A stretch of DNA of 64,000 nucleotides from DASSSQ01 sp963839285 (GTDB taxonomy: Bacteria; Actinomycetota; Thermoleophilia; Gaiellales; Gaiellaceae), in assembly GCA_963839285.1 (NCBI GenBank), contig CAWIUN010000022.1:1-64000 (forward strand), read 5' to 3'. A program made the position numbers and the translations under genes. Each line of letters starts with the position of its first letter. Position 1 is the stretch's first letter. The notes beneath the pieces were generated by a model, which saw only the letters and a program-made list of their open reading frames with translations, did not search any database and was not told where the DNA came from. Below are positions 35,905 to 45,611 of the stretch, one piece after another.

Positions 35905-37097
35905 CGCCGCGACCGCCGTGGCCGCCGCGGCAGCGCCGAGCGGGCGTGAATCGACTGCAGGATCCCGATCGCGAGCAGGTTCGTGACCATCGAGGAGCCG
36001 CCGACCGAGACGAACGGCAGCGGGATGCCCGTGATCGGGGCGATCCCGATCGTCATGCCCACGTTGACGAAGACCTGGAAGACGAACATGAAGACGATCC
36101 CGCCGGCCGCGATCGCGCAGAACGGGTCCCGTGCGATCGCCATCACCTTCAGCCCGCGCCAGACGACGAAGAGGTAGAGCAGGAGCAGCACGGCCGCACC
36201 GACGAAGCCGCGCTGCTCGGCGAGCGACGCGAACGCGAAGTCGGTGCTGTGCTCGGGCAGGTAGTTGAGGCTCGTCTGCGTCGCGTTGAGGACGCCGCGC
36301 CCGTCGAGGCCGCCGGCGCCGACCGCGGTGATCGACTGCAGGACGTTGTAGGTCGACCCGGCCGGGTCGTGCGACGGGTGCACGAAGCCGATCAGGCGGT
36401 CGCGCTGGTACGGCTTCAGCACCTCGATCCCGACCGCCGGCAGCCACCAGAGGACGCCGCTCGCGATCACGGCGAGCACGATCCCGAGCACGGAGAGGTG
36501 CAGCCAGCGCATGCCCGCGACGAAGAGCGCGGCCGCGAGCACGGCGGCGTAGACGAGCGCCGTGCCGAGGTCGGGCTGCTTCTCGACGATCGCGATCGGC
36601 ACGAGCGCGAGCCCGATCGCGGCGGCGACCGTCCCGGGCTCGGAGATCCGGGCCGCGCGGTCGGCGAGGAAGCCGGCGATGAAGAGCGCGAAGAAGACCT
36701 TGCCGAGCTCGGACGGCTGCAGCTGGAAGAAGCCGAGGTCGATCCAGCGGCGCGCGCCGCGCGAGTCGACCCCGATCGCGAGGACGAGCAGCAGCGCGAC
36801 GAGGGTGCCGGCGTAGATCGTGCGCTTCTGTCGCCGGTAGAAGTCCGGGTCGATCGCGAGCGCGACGAGGAAGAGCACGAAGCCGCCGGCGGCGTAGGCC
36901 GCCTGCCGGGAGAGCTCGCTCCCGCCCGGGTCGCTGCGCGTGATCCCGTCGATCGCCCAGAGGCTGTAGGCAAGCAGGGCCCCGACCGCGGCAAGCAGCG
37001 GCCAGTCGAGCCGGCGGACGAACTCGCCGAGCTGGACGGCGTCGTCGCGCCGGCTGCTCCGCAGCCCCTTCGTCCTCGTGTCGACGGCCTCGATCAC
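35901..37097 (-). CDS. rodA: SEDS-family peptidoglycan glycosyltransferase RodA
   Basis: This is the elongasome glycan polymerase, 398 residues, about ten membrane helices. Family marks are RRWIDLGFFQLQPSELGKVF, QPDLGTALVY (with the Asp of the active region), QSITAVGAGGLDGRG and ITGIPLPFVSVGGSSMVTNL at the C-terminal end. GTG 37097 has AGGAG eight bases upstream. It lies nine bases after mrdA, whose class B PBP is its functional partner. Confidence 0.95.
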   Translation of the reverse strand: MIEAVDTRTKGLRSSRRDDAVQLGEFVRRLDWPLLAAVGALLAYSLWAIDGITRSDPGGSELSRQAAYAAGGFVLFLVALAIDPDFYRRQKRTIYAGTLVALLLVLAIGVDSRGARRWIDLGFFQLQPSELGKVFFALFIAGFLADRAARISEPGTVAAAIGLALVPIAIVEKQPDLGTALVYAAVLAAALFVAGMRWLHLSVLGIVLAVIASGVLWWLPAVGIEVLKPYQRDRLIGFVHPSHDPAGSTYNVLQSITAVGAGGLDGRGVLNATQTSLNYLPEHSTDFAFASLAEQRGFVGAAVLLLLYLFVVWRGLKVMAIARDPFCAIAAGGIVFMFVFQVFVNVGMTIGIAPITGIPLPFVSVGGSSMVTNLLAIGILQSIHARSALPRRPRRSRR

Positions 37098-37106
37098 CTG
37101 TCGCTC

Positions 37107-39125
37107 CTAGTCGCTCGCATGCGGCACGACCTTCGCGGTCTTGTGGAAGTACTGCTCGAACACCTTCAGCGCCGCCGGGGCCGCCGCGACGCCGCCGTGG
37201 CCGCCGTTCTCGATCAGCGCGCACACGACGAGCTCCGGCTTCCCGTACGGGCCGTAGCCGCACCACCACGACTGCGCCTCCGTGTGCCCCGGAGGATAGC
37301 CGGGAAGGTTCTCGATCTTGTCGGCGGTGCCCGTCTTGCCCGCGATCGGGACCGGGAAGCTGCCGAAGACGCCGGAGCTCGTGCCCTCGACCGAGTGGGT
37401 GGCGGCGAAGAGGCCGCGCCGGACGACGTCGAGCGCGGCCGGGTCGACGCCCGTCTGCCGCGGCGGCTTCGCGCCGAAGCTGCGCAGCACCTTCGGGCCT
37501 GCCTCCTGGCCCACGGCCGCCGGCGCGCCCGCCTGCTCGACGTCGAGGGCGACGTGCGGCGTCACGAGGTAGCCGCCGTTGGCGATCAGCGCGTAGAGGC
37601 GGGCCATCTGCAGCGGCGTCACGGCGATGTCCTTCTGGCCGATCGCGAGCTGGATCGAGTCGCCCGGCTTCCAGAGCCGGTCGATCTCGGTCCTGAAGGC
37701 CTGCTGCCGCCATTCGGGCGTCGGCAGCAGCCCGGAGGCCTCGGGGCCGACGTCGATCCCGGTCGGCTCGCCGATCCCGAACCGGCTCGCCCAGGTCTGC
37801 AGCGGGTGCCCGGCGCTCTTCGGCAGCTCGTAGAAGCGCTCCCCGATCCCGTAGAAGTAGGTGTCGCAGGAGGTCGCGAGCGCCTCGACGAGGTTCATGC
37901 CCCGGTCGTAGCTCGGCGTCCAGTTCTCGAACGTCTGCCCGTGCGACTCGTAGCTCGGGGTGCACGGGTAGAGCGACCAGGGCTCGAGGACGTGCGTCTG
38001 CATCGCGGCGAGCGCGGTCACCGGCTTGAACACCGAGCCGGGCGGGAAGATGCCCTGGACCGCGCGGTTGATCCCCGGGTAGTTCTCCCGTTTCGCGACG
38101 GCCTGGTCGAGCAGCGGCGCCAGCTTCTTGCGGGGGGAGCGGCCGCTGTAGAGGCTCGGCATGTAGGTCGGGTTGGAGGCGAGCGCGAGCACGGCCCCGT
38201 CCTTCGGATCGAGCGCGACGATCGCGCCGCCGTTCGCGTTCCAGCGCTTGTCCGCGTGCGCGAGCGAGATCCCGTAGCCGAGCGCCCGCTCGGCCGCCCG
38301 CTGCAGCTCGATGTCGATCGTCAGCCGCACCGCGTTTCCCGGCCGCGGCGCGAGCTCCGGCTCGAGGCCGGTCTTCGGGCGGCCGCGGGCGTCGACGCGC
38401 AGGGTCGCGAGGCCGTCGCGGCCGCGGAGGTAGGTGTCGTAGGCGCCCTCGACGCCGGACTGCCCGATCTGGTCGCCGAGCTGGTAGCCCTGCCGCTTCA
38501 GCGACCTCAGCTGCTCCTCGCTGGCCTCGCCGACATGGCCCAGCACCTGGGCGAGCAGCGACTGGTACGGGTAGCGGCGCAGGTAGCGCTGGCCGACGTT
38601 GACGCCCGGGAACTCGTCCCGGTGCTCGAGCAGGTAGCTGTACTGGTCGCGCCGGATCGACTCGCGGATCACGACGGGCGTCAGCGGGTCGCCCTTGTGA
38701 CGCGCGATCAGCTTCCAGATCTGCTGCGACGGCAGCTCGACGACGCGGCCGAGCCGGCGGAGCTCGTCGCGCGCCTCCGGCCACGTCTTCGGCAGGTCGG
38801 CGGGCCAGATCTCGACCGCGGTGCCCGCCGTGTTCGTGACGAGCACCTTGCCGTTCCGGTCGAGCACCGGCCCGCGTGGGGCGTCGAGCCGGAGCGTCCG
38901 CAGCTGGTTGTTCTGCGCCGTGCGGAGGTACTGCGGGGCGGCGAGCACCTGCAGCGCCCAGAGGCGGAGCAGGAGCACGGCGAAGGCGGCGAGCGCGACG
39001 GCGCCGACGATCGCCATCCGCCGGGCGACGAGCGGCCGCGGCCGGTAGGGCTCGGGCGCGCCCTCGGCGACGGCCCGGGGCGGGCGGCGCGAGGGCGTCC
39101 GCGTCCGCGTCGGCGCGCTAGCCAA
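37107..39125 (-). CDS. mrdA: Penicillin-binding protein 2 (class B PBP)
   Basis: This is the elongasome transpeptidase, 672 residues. One N-terminal helix (residues 36-60, AIVGAVALAAFAVLLLRLWA) is followed by the PBP dimerisation domain (RGPVLDRNGKVLVTNTAG) and the transpeptidase domain. Active-site motifs are SxxK in PPGSVFKP near residue 362, SxN replaced by SCDT in ALATSCDTYFYG, and KTG in AGKTGTADK near 600. The TTG start at 39125 overlaps the mreD stop by eight bases; no ATG lies nearby. The order mreC-mreD-mrdA-rodA is canonical. Confidence 0.95.
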   Translation of the reverse strand: MASAPTRTRTPSRRPPRAVAEGAPEPYRPRPLVARRMAIVGAVALAAFAVLLLRLWALQVLAAPQYLRTAQNNQLRTLRLDAPRGPVLDRNGKVLVTNTAGTAVEIWPADLPKTWPEARDELRRLGRVVELPSQQIWKLIARHKGDPLTPVVIRESIRRDQYSYLLEHRDEFPGVNVGQRYLRRYPYQSLLAQVLGHVGEASEEQLRSLKRQGYQLGDQIGQSGVEGAYDTYLRGRDGLATLRVDARGRPKTGLEPELAPRPGNAVRLTIDIELQRAAERALGYGISLAHADKRWNANGGAIVALDPKDGAVLALASNPTYMPSLYSGRSPRKKLAPLLDQAVAKRENYPGINRAVQGIFPPGSVFKPVTALAAMQTHVLEPWSLYPCTPSYESHGQTFENWTPSYDRGMNLVEALATSCDTYFYGIGERFYELPKSAGHPLQTWASRFGIGEPTGIDVGPEASGLLPTPEWRQQAFRTEIDRLWKPGDSIQLAIGQKDIAVTPLQMARLYALIANGGYLVTPHVALDVEQAGAPAAVGQEAGPKVLRSFGAKPPRQTGVDPAALDVVRRGLFAATHSVEGTSSGVFGSFPVPIAGKTGTADKIENLPGYPPGHTEAQSWWCGYGPYGKPELVVCALIENGGHGGVAAAPAALKVFEQYFHKTAKVVPHASD

Positions 39126-39639
39126 GCAGCCGCACCTCCCGCGCGCGGTCGGCGAGCTCGCGCGGCGGGAAGAGGCGGCGTGCGAGCGCGTAGACGGGCA
39201 GCGTCAGGATCAGGTTCAGCACGGTCGTCGCCGGCAGCGTCGCAAACGCGTCGCGCGCCGGCGCGGCCTGGCCGAGCACGTAGTCGAGGACGAGCTCGCC
39301 CGTGACGGCGAGCGCGCTGACGACGAGCACCGAGAGGAAGGGTGCGTGCGTCCGGTCGCGGGCCGTCGTCTCGCCGTAGCGCCCGATCCAGAAGCCGAAC
39401 ACGGTCAGGAGCAGCGCCGTCACGCCCATCGTCCCGAGCGTCGCCGTGTCGAGCAGGAGCCCGGCCCAGAAGCCGGCGACGGCGCCGAAGACCGAGCCGC
39501 GCAGGAGCGCGACGCAGACGAGGGCGACGAGCACGAGGTCGGGCGTGCCCGCGAGCACGGACACCCCGCCGAGGATCGAGCTCTGGACGATCACGCAGAC
39601 GAAGAGGCCGACCGCGGCCTTGAGCCCGTCGGCGATCAT
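39118..39639 (-). CDS. mreD: Rod-shape protein MreD
   Basis: This is a 173-residue integral membrane component of the elongasome with five or six helices (GLFVCVIVQSSILGGVSVLA; VLVALVCVALLRGSVFGAVA; TALLLTVFGFWIGRYG; FATLPATTVLNLILTLPVYA). GxWAGLLLDTATLGTMGVTA is the family's conserved loop. The start overlaps the mreC stop (ATGA). Confidence 0.92.
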   Translation of the reverse strand: MIADGLKAAVGLFVCVIVQSSILGGVSVLAGTPDLVLVALVCVALLRGSVFGAVAGFWAGLLLDTATLGTMGVTALLLTVFGFWIGRYGETTARDRTHAPFLSVLVVSALAVTGELVLDYVLGQAAPARDAFATLPATTVLNLILTLPVYALARRLFPPRELADRAREVRLLG

Positions 39640-40568
39640 CCCGCGTTCTTCGGCACCAGGACGAGCACGGACGAGAGCGACGAGAAGTCCACGAACGGCC
39701 GCACGAGGATCTTCTTGTACAGGTCGGTGTCGTTCTGGCCGACGCTGACGACCGTGCCGATCGGGATCCCGCGCGGGTAGATCGAGGGGAGCTTCGCGTC
39801 GCCGGGCGTCCCCTGGGTGACGACCGAGTCGCCCTGCTCGACCTTCTGGTCCTTCGTGACGCGGTCGAGCACGAGCGTGTCGATGCCGCCCTGCCCGTGC
39901 TTGACCATGCCGGTGGCGCCGGGCTGGTTCAGGTCGGCGCCGGCGACGGCGCTGTTCTCGTCGGTCAGCAGGGTCACCTTCGCGGTCGAGCGGCCGACGC
40001 CGGTCACCTTGCCGACGAGGCCGTCCCCGGTGACGACGGGGTAGTCGCGGCGGATGCCGTCGCGGAGCCCGGCGGCGATCACGATCGTCTGCTCGAAGCG
40101 GCTCTGCGGCGGCGAGATCACCCGCGTGCCGAGGTAGCCGTAGTCCTGCGGGAAGCGCGGCGAGTCGACGTAGGCGAGCAGCCGGCGGAAGGTCGCGTTG
40201 TCCCGCTCGAGCTGCTGCGCCTGGATCGCCTGGCCGCGCAGCTCGTCGACCTGCCTGCGGAGGTCGCGGTTCTGGGAGCGGGCGTCGACGAGCCCGTTCG
40301 CCCAGCTCGCCGCGTCGCGGAACGGCCGCGCGATCCGCTCGGCGGCGACCTGGAAGGGCCGCAGCGCGGTCGAGCCGGCGTCCTGCACCGGGGTGAGGCC
40401 GGAGGAGCGGAACGAGACCGTGATCAGCGCGAGCGCGAGCACGACCAGCACCCCCACGACGAGCCTGCGCCTGAGCGCGCTCGATCTCTGCGAGGGGTAG
40501 GGCTGCGACGCGGACCGCTGTACGGAGGAGCCCAGCACCGCCGATCTGGCGCTGCGATTGCGAGGCAC
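39636..40568 (-). CDS. mreC: Rod-shape protein MreC
   Basis: This is an elongasome scaffold that links MreB to the PBPs. It has 310 residues from GTG 40568. A basic N-terminal tail is followed by one membrane helix (RRLVVGVLVVLALALITVSF), a coiled coil (SQNRDLRRQVDELRGQAIQA) and the beta-rich periplasmic domain (IVIAAGLRDGIRRDYPVVTG; GLVGKVTGVGRSTAKVTLLT; GIPIGTVVSVGQNDTDLYKK). A more distal in-frame start at 40622 is rejected because TACACT (40578-40583) places transcription start close to GTG 40568. It is separated from mreB by about 1.5 kb of unrelated genes. Confidence 0.92.
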   Translation of the reverse strand: MPRNRSARSAVLGSSVQRSASQPYPSQRSSALRRRLVVGVLVVLALALITVSFRSSGLTPVQDAGSTALRPFQVAAERIARPFRDAASWANGLVDARSQNRDLRRQVDELRGQAIQAQQLERDNATFRRLLAYVDSPRFPQDYGYLGTRVISPPQSRFEQTIVIAAGLRDGIRRDYPVVTGDGLVGKVTGVGRSTAKVTLLTDENSAVAGADLNQPGATGMVKHGQGGIDTLVLDRVTKDQKVEQGDSVVTQGTPGDAKLPSIYPRGIPIGTVVSVGQNDTDLYKKILVRPFVDFSSLSSVLVLVPKNAG

Positions 40569-40615
40569 GGAACCCGAAGTGTAGGCGACATACCGGAGGG
40601 TCGCCGGACGGCGGC

Positions 40616-40669
40616 TTGACATGCGACCGAGTGGTAAGCGATAACTTACCGGTAAGTGGATGACTTACC
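40616..40669 (+). promoter_or_regulatory. ArsR-type promoter with nested palindromic operators
   Basis: A perfect -35 TTGACA (40616-40621) is followed by -10 CGATAA/GATAAC (40639-40645) at a 17-18 bp spacing. Four half-sites alternate: GGTAAG (40633), CTTACC (40645), GGTAAG (40651) and CTTACC (40664). They form two perfect dyads, GGTAAG-N6-CTTACC and GGTAAG-N7-CTTACC, back to back. They cover the -10 box and the start codon of the ArsR gene, the usual self-repression layout. Confidence 0.7.
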
Positions 40670-40990
40670 AGATGCTTCAGACGCGCTCGGGGACGGGACG
40701 CGGCGCGGGATCGTCGAGCGGCTCGCTCTCCGGCCGCAGACGGTCGGCCAGCTCGGCGGCGCGAGCTGCCGGTCAGCCGACCCGCTGCGGTCTCGCAGCA
40801 CCTGAGGGTGCTGCGAGAGGCGGGCCTCGTCGCCGTGCGGCCGGTACGGGACCGGGCGCAGTCTACACTACCTCGAACCCGGACGGCGATGGCCGGCGAT
40901 CCGCGACTACTGGATCGACGGGTTCTGGAGCACAGGCGCTGGCCGCCTTCAAGGCGGCGGCGGAGCAGCCGAACGGAGGAACAGGCATGA
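40660..40990 (+). pseudogene. ArsR-family repressor, degenerate
   Basis: Pieces of an ArsR winged helix appear in order but in different frames: MTYQMLQ, then GDGTRRGIVERLALRPQTVG, then LPVSRPAVSQHLRVLREAGL with VAVR, then a tail ending AAFKAAAEQP. At least four indels occur in 330 bases, so no functional protein can be read as given. Linked ArsR-SRPBCC pairs are common in actinobacteria. Its operator is intact, so either the decay is recent or the local sequence quality is poor. Confidence 0.65.
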
Positions 40991-41519
40991 GCATTGGACG
41001 TTGAGCAGATCGTCACGGAGGTCGGTCGCTGCGTCGAGGCGACGCGCGAGCAGCGTCTGCGATGGTCGTTCACGGAGCCGGATTCTCGAGCTGGTGGCCG
41101 CTGGACTTCGCACCACATCGGCGAGGTGCGCGACGGCCGGCGCGAGGCGGTGATCGAGGGCCGCGCGTCCGGGACGAGCCGCTGGTTCGAGCGCGGACGC
41201 CTCGACGGCAGCGAGTGCGAATGGGGCCGCGTGCTACGACTGAGGAGCTGCCGGCGGCGGAGTCCGGCTCGCCTGGATCGCGTGGGGCCCGAGCCGTGGG
41301 AGTTCGACCCCGACGACGCTGCACCGCGACCTTCGATCGAGGTCGACGTTCGCCGCCGAAGACGGCCGCCGGCGTGACGCGGCGTCGAGCTGGATGCACG
41401 GCGGCTTCGAGCGGCCTCGAGGACGCTGCGGAGGCGATGCGCAGCCGCGCGTCGCCGGCGAGGGCGGCTGGGGCGACGCTGCTCGAGCCTACGCCGCGGC
41501 GGCCGCGTCGCGCGCGTGA
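40987..41519 (+). pseudogene. SRPBCC (AHSA1-like) domain gene, degenerate
   Basis: The expected order of an activator-of-Hsp90-like SRPBCC protein can be followed through changing frames: FSSWWPLDFAPH, then GGRWFERG...DGSECEWGRVL, then EWEFDPDDA, then EAMRS, then a C-terminus like TLLE...YAAAAASRA with stop at 41517-41519. Lesions occur every 30-60 bases, far denser than elsewhere in the window. The start ATG 40987 would overlap the repressor stop (ATGA). The last 31 bases are antisense to the acetyltransferase gene. Confidence 0.55.
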
Positions 41520-42010
41520 ACCCAGAGGAGGAGCCCGAGCTCCGGGAACGGCACCTCGGCCAGCTTCCGGAGCTCGAGCTTCTCCATCACGCGCCGGGAG
41601 GGCACGTTCTCCTCGATGCAGATCGAGACGACCCGCTCGACCCCGAGCGTCCCGAAGGCGTACTCGATCGCGGCCGCGCCGGCTTCGGTCGCGAGGCCCT
41701 TGCCCCAGTGCTCGGGGGCGATCCACCACCCCACCTCCGGATCGCCCTCCGTCCAGGCGCGATGGTAGGAGAGGCCCGCGCGGCCGACGGGCTCGCCGCT
41801 CGAGAGGTCCTCGGCGAGCCAGACGCCGAAGCCGTGCCGGTCGTAGTGCTCGAGCGTGCGGGCGAGCATCCGCCGCGACTCGACGAGGGTCAGCGGGCCG
41901 CGGCCCATGAAGCGCATCATCCGCGGGTCGGAGGTCCAGCGGTGGAGCGTGTCGAGGTCGTCGCGCGCCCAGGCCCGCAGCCGCAGGCGCCCGGTGACGA
42001 GCTCGTCCAC
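41489..42010 (-). CDS. GNAT-family N-acetyltransferase (RimJ-like)
   Basis: This is a 173-residue acetyltransferase of the RimJ/RimL type. TGRLRLRAWARDDLDTLHRW is the N-terminal motif; EVGWWIAPEHWGKGLATEAG holds the acetyl-CoA pyrophosphate-binding QxxGxG-like loop (HWGKGLA); NVPSRRVMEKLELRKLAEVP is the C-terminal motif. The acceptor (ribosomal protein, peptide or antibiotic) cannot be told. GTG 42010 lies 22 bases after mreB. It and the ArsR/SRPBCC remnants split mreB from mreC. Confidence 0.88.
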   Translation of the reverse strand: MDELVTGRLRLRAWARDDLDTLHRWTSDPRMMRFMGRGPLTLVESRRMLARTLEHYDRHGFGVWLAEDLSSGEPVGRAGLSYHRAWTEGDPEVGWWIAPEHWGKGLATEAGAAAIEYAFGTLGVERVVSICIEENVPSRRVMEKLELRKLAEVPFPELGLLLWVHARDAAAAA

Positions 42011-42032
42011 CCGGCGACTGTACTCCGCGGCG

Positions 42033-43085
<1,053 letters not shown>

Positions 43086-43114
43086 GCTGGTGCGGTGCGG
43101 CCGGGGGAACTCCG

Positions 43115-43120
43115 AGTGTA
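43115..43120 (-). promoter_or_regulatory. -10 box of mreB
   Basis: GCTACACT on the minus strand, 30 bases before ATG 43085. It lies in the short gap between maf and mreB. Confidence 0.45.
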
Positions 43121-43121
43121 G

Positions 43122-43694
43122 CTATCCGAAACCGTAAAGCCCTGCGAAGCGCCGCGACAGCACCCGGACGAGGCAGGCGGCGGGCAGCCCGACCACGTTC
43201 AGGTAGTCGCCCTCGACACGTTCGACGAGCGAGGCGCCGAGTCCTTGGATCGCGTAGGCGCCGGCGCGTCCCTCCCACTCCCGCGAGGCGACGTAGCGGG
43301 CGAGGTCGCGCGCGGCGAGGTCGCGGAAGCTGACGCGCGTGACCGCGCGGTGCACCTCCTCCCACGCCGGCGTCAGCAGCGCCAGCCCCGAGACGACCTC
43401 GTGGGTGCGGCCGGCGAGGCTCTCGAGCATCGCCTCCGCCTCTGCGGGGGTCTCGGCCTTGCCGTAGACGCGGCCCTCGAGCACGACCTCGGTGTCGCAG
43501 CCGAGCACCGGCCGGCCGTCGGCCTGCTCGAGCACCGAGCGGGCCTTGCCGAGGGCGTGCGCGACCGGGTCGTCCTCGGCCTCCTCGTAGTCGGGCGCGA
43601 CGACGTCGAACGGGATCCCGAGCTGGGTCAGGATCTCGCGCCGCCGCGGCGAGGTCGAGGCGAGGAGGAGCGGCGGCGCCGGCGCGGCGCTCAC
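43122..43694 (-). CDS. maf: Maf-like nucleotide pyrophosphatase
   Basis: This hydrolyses non-canonical or methylated nucleoside triphosphates, 190 residues. LLLASTSPRRREILTQLGIP is the Maf signature. GCDTEVVLEGRVYGKAETPA carries the catalytic Asp and the K-P-like element. GRTHEVVSGLAL and GRAGAYAIQGLGASLVERVE complete the active site. GTG 43694 overlaps the upstream methyltransferase stop. It lies next to mreB as in many bacteria. Confidence 0.93.
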   Translation of the reverse strand: MSAAPAPPLLLASTSPRRREILTQLGIPFDVVAPDYEEAEDDPVAHALGKARSVLEQADGRPVLGCDTEVVLEGRVYGKAETPAEAEAMLESLAGRTHEVVSGLALLTPAWEEVHRAVTRVSFRDLAARDLARYVASREWEGRAGAYAIQGLGASLVERVEGDYLNVVGLPAACLVRVLSRRFAGLYGFG

Positions 43695-44443
43695 GGCAGC
43701 TTGCGGGCGCGCCAGATCTGCTCCGACGGCCACTGCCGGGCCCACTCCGGGCTCGCGAGGCCGGCGTGGCGGTGCATCGGGGCGCCCTCGGGCGCCTGCA
43801 CCTCGATCAGGTCGAGCACCTCGAAGCCGTGCGTGCGCAGCAGCCGGATCCAGTCGCCGTGGCCGAGGTGGAACTCGACCGAGCCCTCCCAGGAGAAGCG
43901 GTGCATGCCGAAGTAGGGCCGGACGAGCTCGGTGCCGATCGGCGCGTCGTCGTCGTCGGGCGCGCAGAGGATCAGGATCGTGCCGTTGACGAGGAAGACG
44001 AGCTCGCCGCCGGGCCGGAGCAGGCGCGCCGCCTCGGGGATCCAGCGGTGGGGATCGGCCCAGATCGAGGCGCCGTACTCGGAGAGGACGACGTCGAACG
44101 ACGCGTCCGGCAGCGGCACGTCCTCGGCGGAGGCCTCGAGCAGCGGGAACTCGAGCCCGTGCTCGCGCTGGAGGGCGCGCGCGGTCTCGAGCTGGGCCGG
44201 CGTCACGTCGACGCCGACGGGCCGGGCGCCGAGCCGGGCGAGCCAGGCCGAGAAGTAGGCGGTGCCGCAGCCGAGCTCGACCACGTCCTTGCCGGCCACG
44301 TCGGGCAGGGCACGGAGCTCGGACTCGGGCACGTGCCAGACGCCCCACTCGGGCTCGGGCCTCGCCCAGTTGCGCGCCGCGGCCTCGGCGTACTCGGGCG
44401 CCAACCCGGTCCAGTAGTCCCGGTTGCGCTCGACGTGGCTCAT
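43691..44443 (-). CDS. SAM-dependent methyltransferase 1
   Basis: This is a class I methyltransferase of 250 residues. The SAM-binding loop is VVELGCGTAYFSAWLARLGA near residue 57; further motifs are RPVGVDVTPAQLETAR and PDASFDVVLSEYGASIWADP. Paralogous to the gene just upstream: both begin with an NRxxW region, share W(G/H)VW...PE(S/A)EL before the SAM loop, and end ARQWP(S/M)(E/D)(Q/E)IW. The substrate is unknown. ATGA overlap upstream and GTGA overlap with maf. Confidence 0.88.
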   Translation of the reverse strand: MSHVERNRDYWTGLAPEYAEAAARNWARPEPEWGVWHVPESELRALPDVAGKDVVELGCGTAYFSAWLARLGARPVGVDVTPAQLETARALQREHGLEFPLLEASAEDVPLPDASFDVVLSEYGASIWADPHRWIPEAARLLRPGGELVFLVNGTILILCAPDDDDAPIGTELVRPYFGMHRFSWEGSVEFHLGHGDWIRLLRTHGFEVLDLIEVQAPEGAPMHRHAGLASPEWARQWPSEQIWRARKLP

Positions 44444-45186
44444 CGCTTCCGGAGCTTCCAGATCTCGTCCATCGGCCACTGCCGCGCCCAGGCGCGGTCG
44501 TCGTCGTCCCGGTAGGTCGAGACGGCGTCCGCGGCCGGGCGCAGCTCGATCAGGTCCTCGACCTCGAGGCCGTTCCCGCGGAAGAGCGCGATCCAGGCGC
44601 CGTAGGGCAGGTTGAAGGTGACGTACTCGCTCCAGTCCTCCCGGTGGAGGCCGAAGTAGGGCCGCTGGAGCCGGTTCGTCATCGAGTCGGAGGGCTCGTC
44701 CCAGCAGATCGCCTCGAGCGGGGTCGAGTGGCTGAAGGCGAGCAGACCGGCGGGCCGCAGCACGCGCGCGGCCTCCGGGATCGCCAGGTACGGATCGGCG
44801 AACGTGAAGGCGCCGTGGTCGGCGAAGACGACGTCGAAGCTCGCGTCGGGGAACGGGAGCGCCTCGGCGCTGCCGTGGACGAGCGGGAAGTCGGCGCCGG
44901 CCGCGCGCGCGTGCTCGAGCTGCTGCTCGGAGAGGTCGAGCCCGGTCACGCGGGCGCCGCGGGCCGCGAGCGCCCTGCCCCACTGCGCCGCGCCGCAGCC
45001 TGCCTCGAGCACGTCCTTGCCGGCGACCTCGCCGAGCACCTGCAGCTCCGCCTCGGGGATCTGCCAGACGCCCCAGGCCTCGCCCGCGTCGATGTGGCCC
45101 GCGTTCCGCCGCTGGTAGTCGGCGGAGTCGGCGTCCCAGTGCTGCCGGTTGCGGCGGGCGTGCTCGGTGAGCTCGCGCTCAGACAA
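44440..45186 (-). CDS. SAM-dependent methyltransferase 2
   Basis: This is a class I methyltransferase of 248 residues, paralogue of the next gene. SAM motif VLEAGCGAAQWGRALAARGA; RVTGLDLSEQQLEHARAAG; PDASFDVVFADHGAFTFADP. Proteins of this pattern are often annotated as UbiE/COQ5-like, but the substrate is unproven. The TTG start at 45186 overlaps the ndk stop by eight bases; ribosome entry is probably coupled. The tandem duplication with divergence suggests related but distinct substrates. Confidence 0.87.
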   Translation of the reverse strand: MSERELTEHARRNRQHWDADSADYQRRNAGHIDAGEAWGVWQIPEAELQVLGEVAGKDVLEAGCGAAQWGRALAARGARVTGLDLSEQQLEHARAAGADFPLVHGSAEALPFPDASFDVVFADHGAFTFADPYLAIPEAARVLRPAGLLAFSHSTPLEAICWDEPSDSMTNRLQRPYFGLHREDWSEYVTFNLPYGAWIALFRGNGLEVEDLIELRPAADAVSTYRDDDDRAWARQWPMDEIWKLRKR

Positions 45187-45595
45187 GGCCGTCGGGGAAC
45201 CAGAGAGCGATCTCCCGCTCCGCCGACTCCGGCGAGTCGGAGCCGTGCACGAGGTTGTTCGGCATCGCGAGGGCGAACGAGCCGCGCAGCGAGCCAGGGT
45301 CGGCGTCGGCGGGGTTCGTGGCGCCGATCGTCTTGCGGGCGGTCGCGATCGCGCCCTCGCCCTCGAGCACGAACGCGAGCGTCCGGCCCGAGGTGATGAA
45401 CTCGACCAGCTCGCCGAAGAACGGCTTCTCCGCGTGCTCGGCGTAGTGCTGCTCGGCGAGCGCGCGGTCGACGGCCAGGAGCCGCGCCGCGCGCAGCGCG
45501 AAGCCGCGCCGCTCGAAGCGCGCGACGATCTCGCCGGAGAGGCCGCGCGCGACCGCGTCGGGCTTGGCGAGGATCAGTGTCCGCTCGACCGCCAT
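45179..45595 (-). CDS. ndk: Nucleoside diphosphate kinase
   Basis: This balances nucleoside triphosphate pools through a phospho-His intermediate. It has 138 residues, standard length. ERTLILAKPDAVARGLSGEI is the N-terminal motif; NNLVHGSDSPESAEREIALW holds the catalytic His near residue 117. ATG 45595 is the only sensible start. It is part of the valS-folC-ndk-maf run. Confidence 0.96.
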   Translation of the reverse strand: MAVERTLILAKPDAVARGLSGEIVARFERRGFALRAARLLAVDRALAEQHYAEHAEKPFFGELVEFITSGRTLAFVLEGEGAIATARKTIGATNPADADPGSLRGSFALAMPNNLVHGSDSPESAEREIALWFPDGLV

Positions 45596-45611
45596 CGGCG
45601 GCCGATGCTAC

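Noticed and set aside
35796..39305. Very long open frames on the plus strand opposite rodA and mrdA (and similar ones opposite other genes)
   Set aside because: These are typical of antisense frames in GC-rich DNA. They show Arg/Ala/Asp/Glu-biased composition, no family motifs, and lie over well-supported genes.
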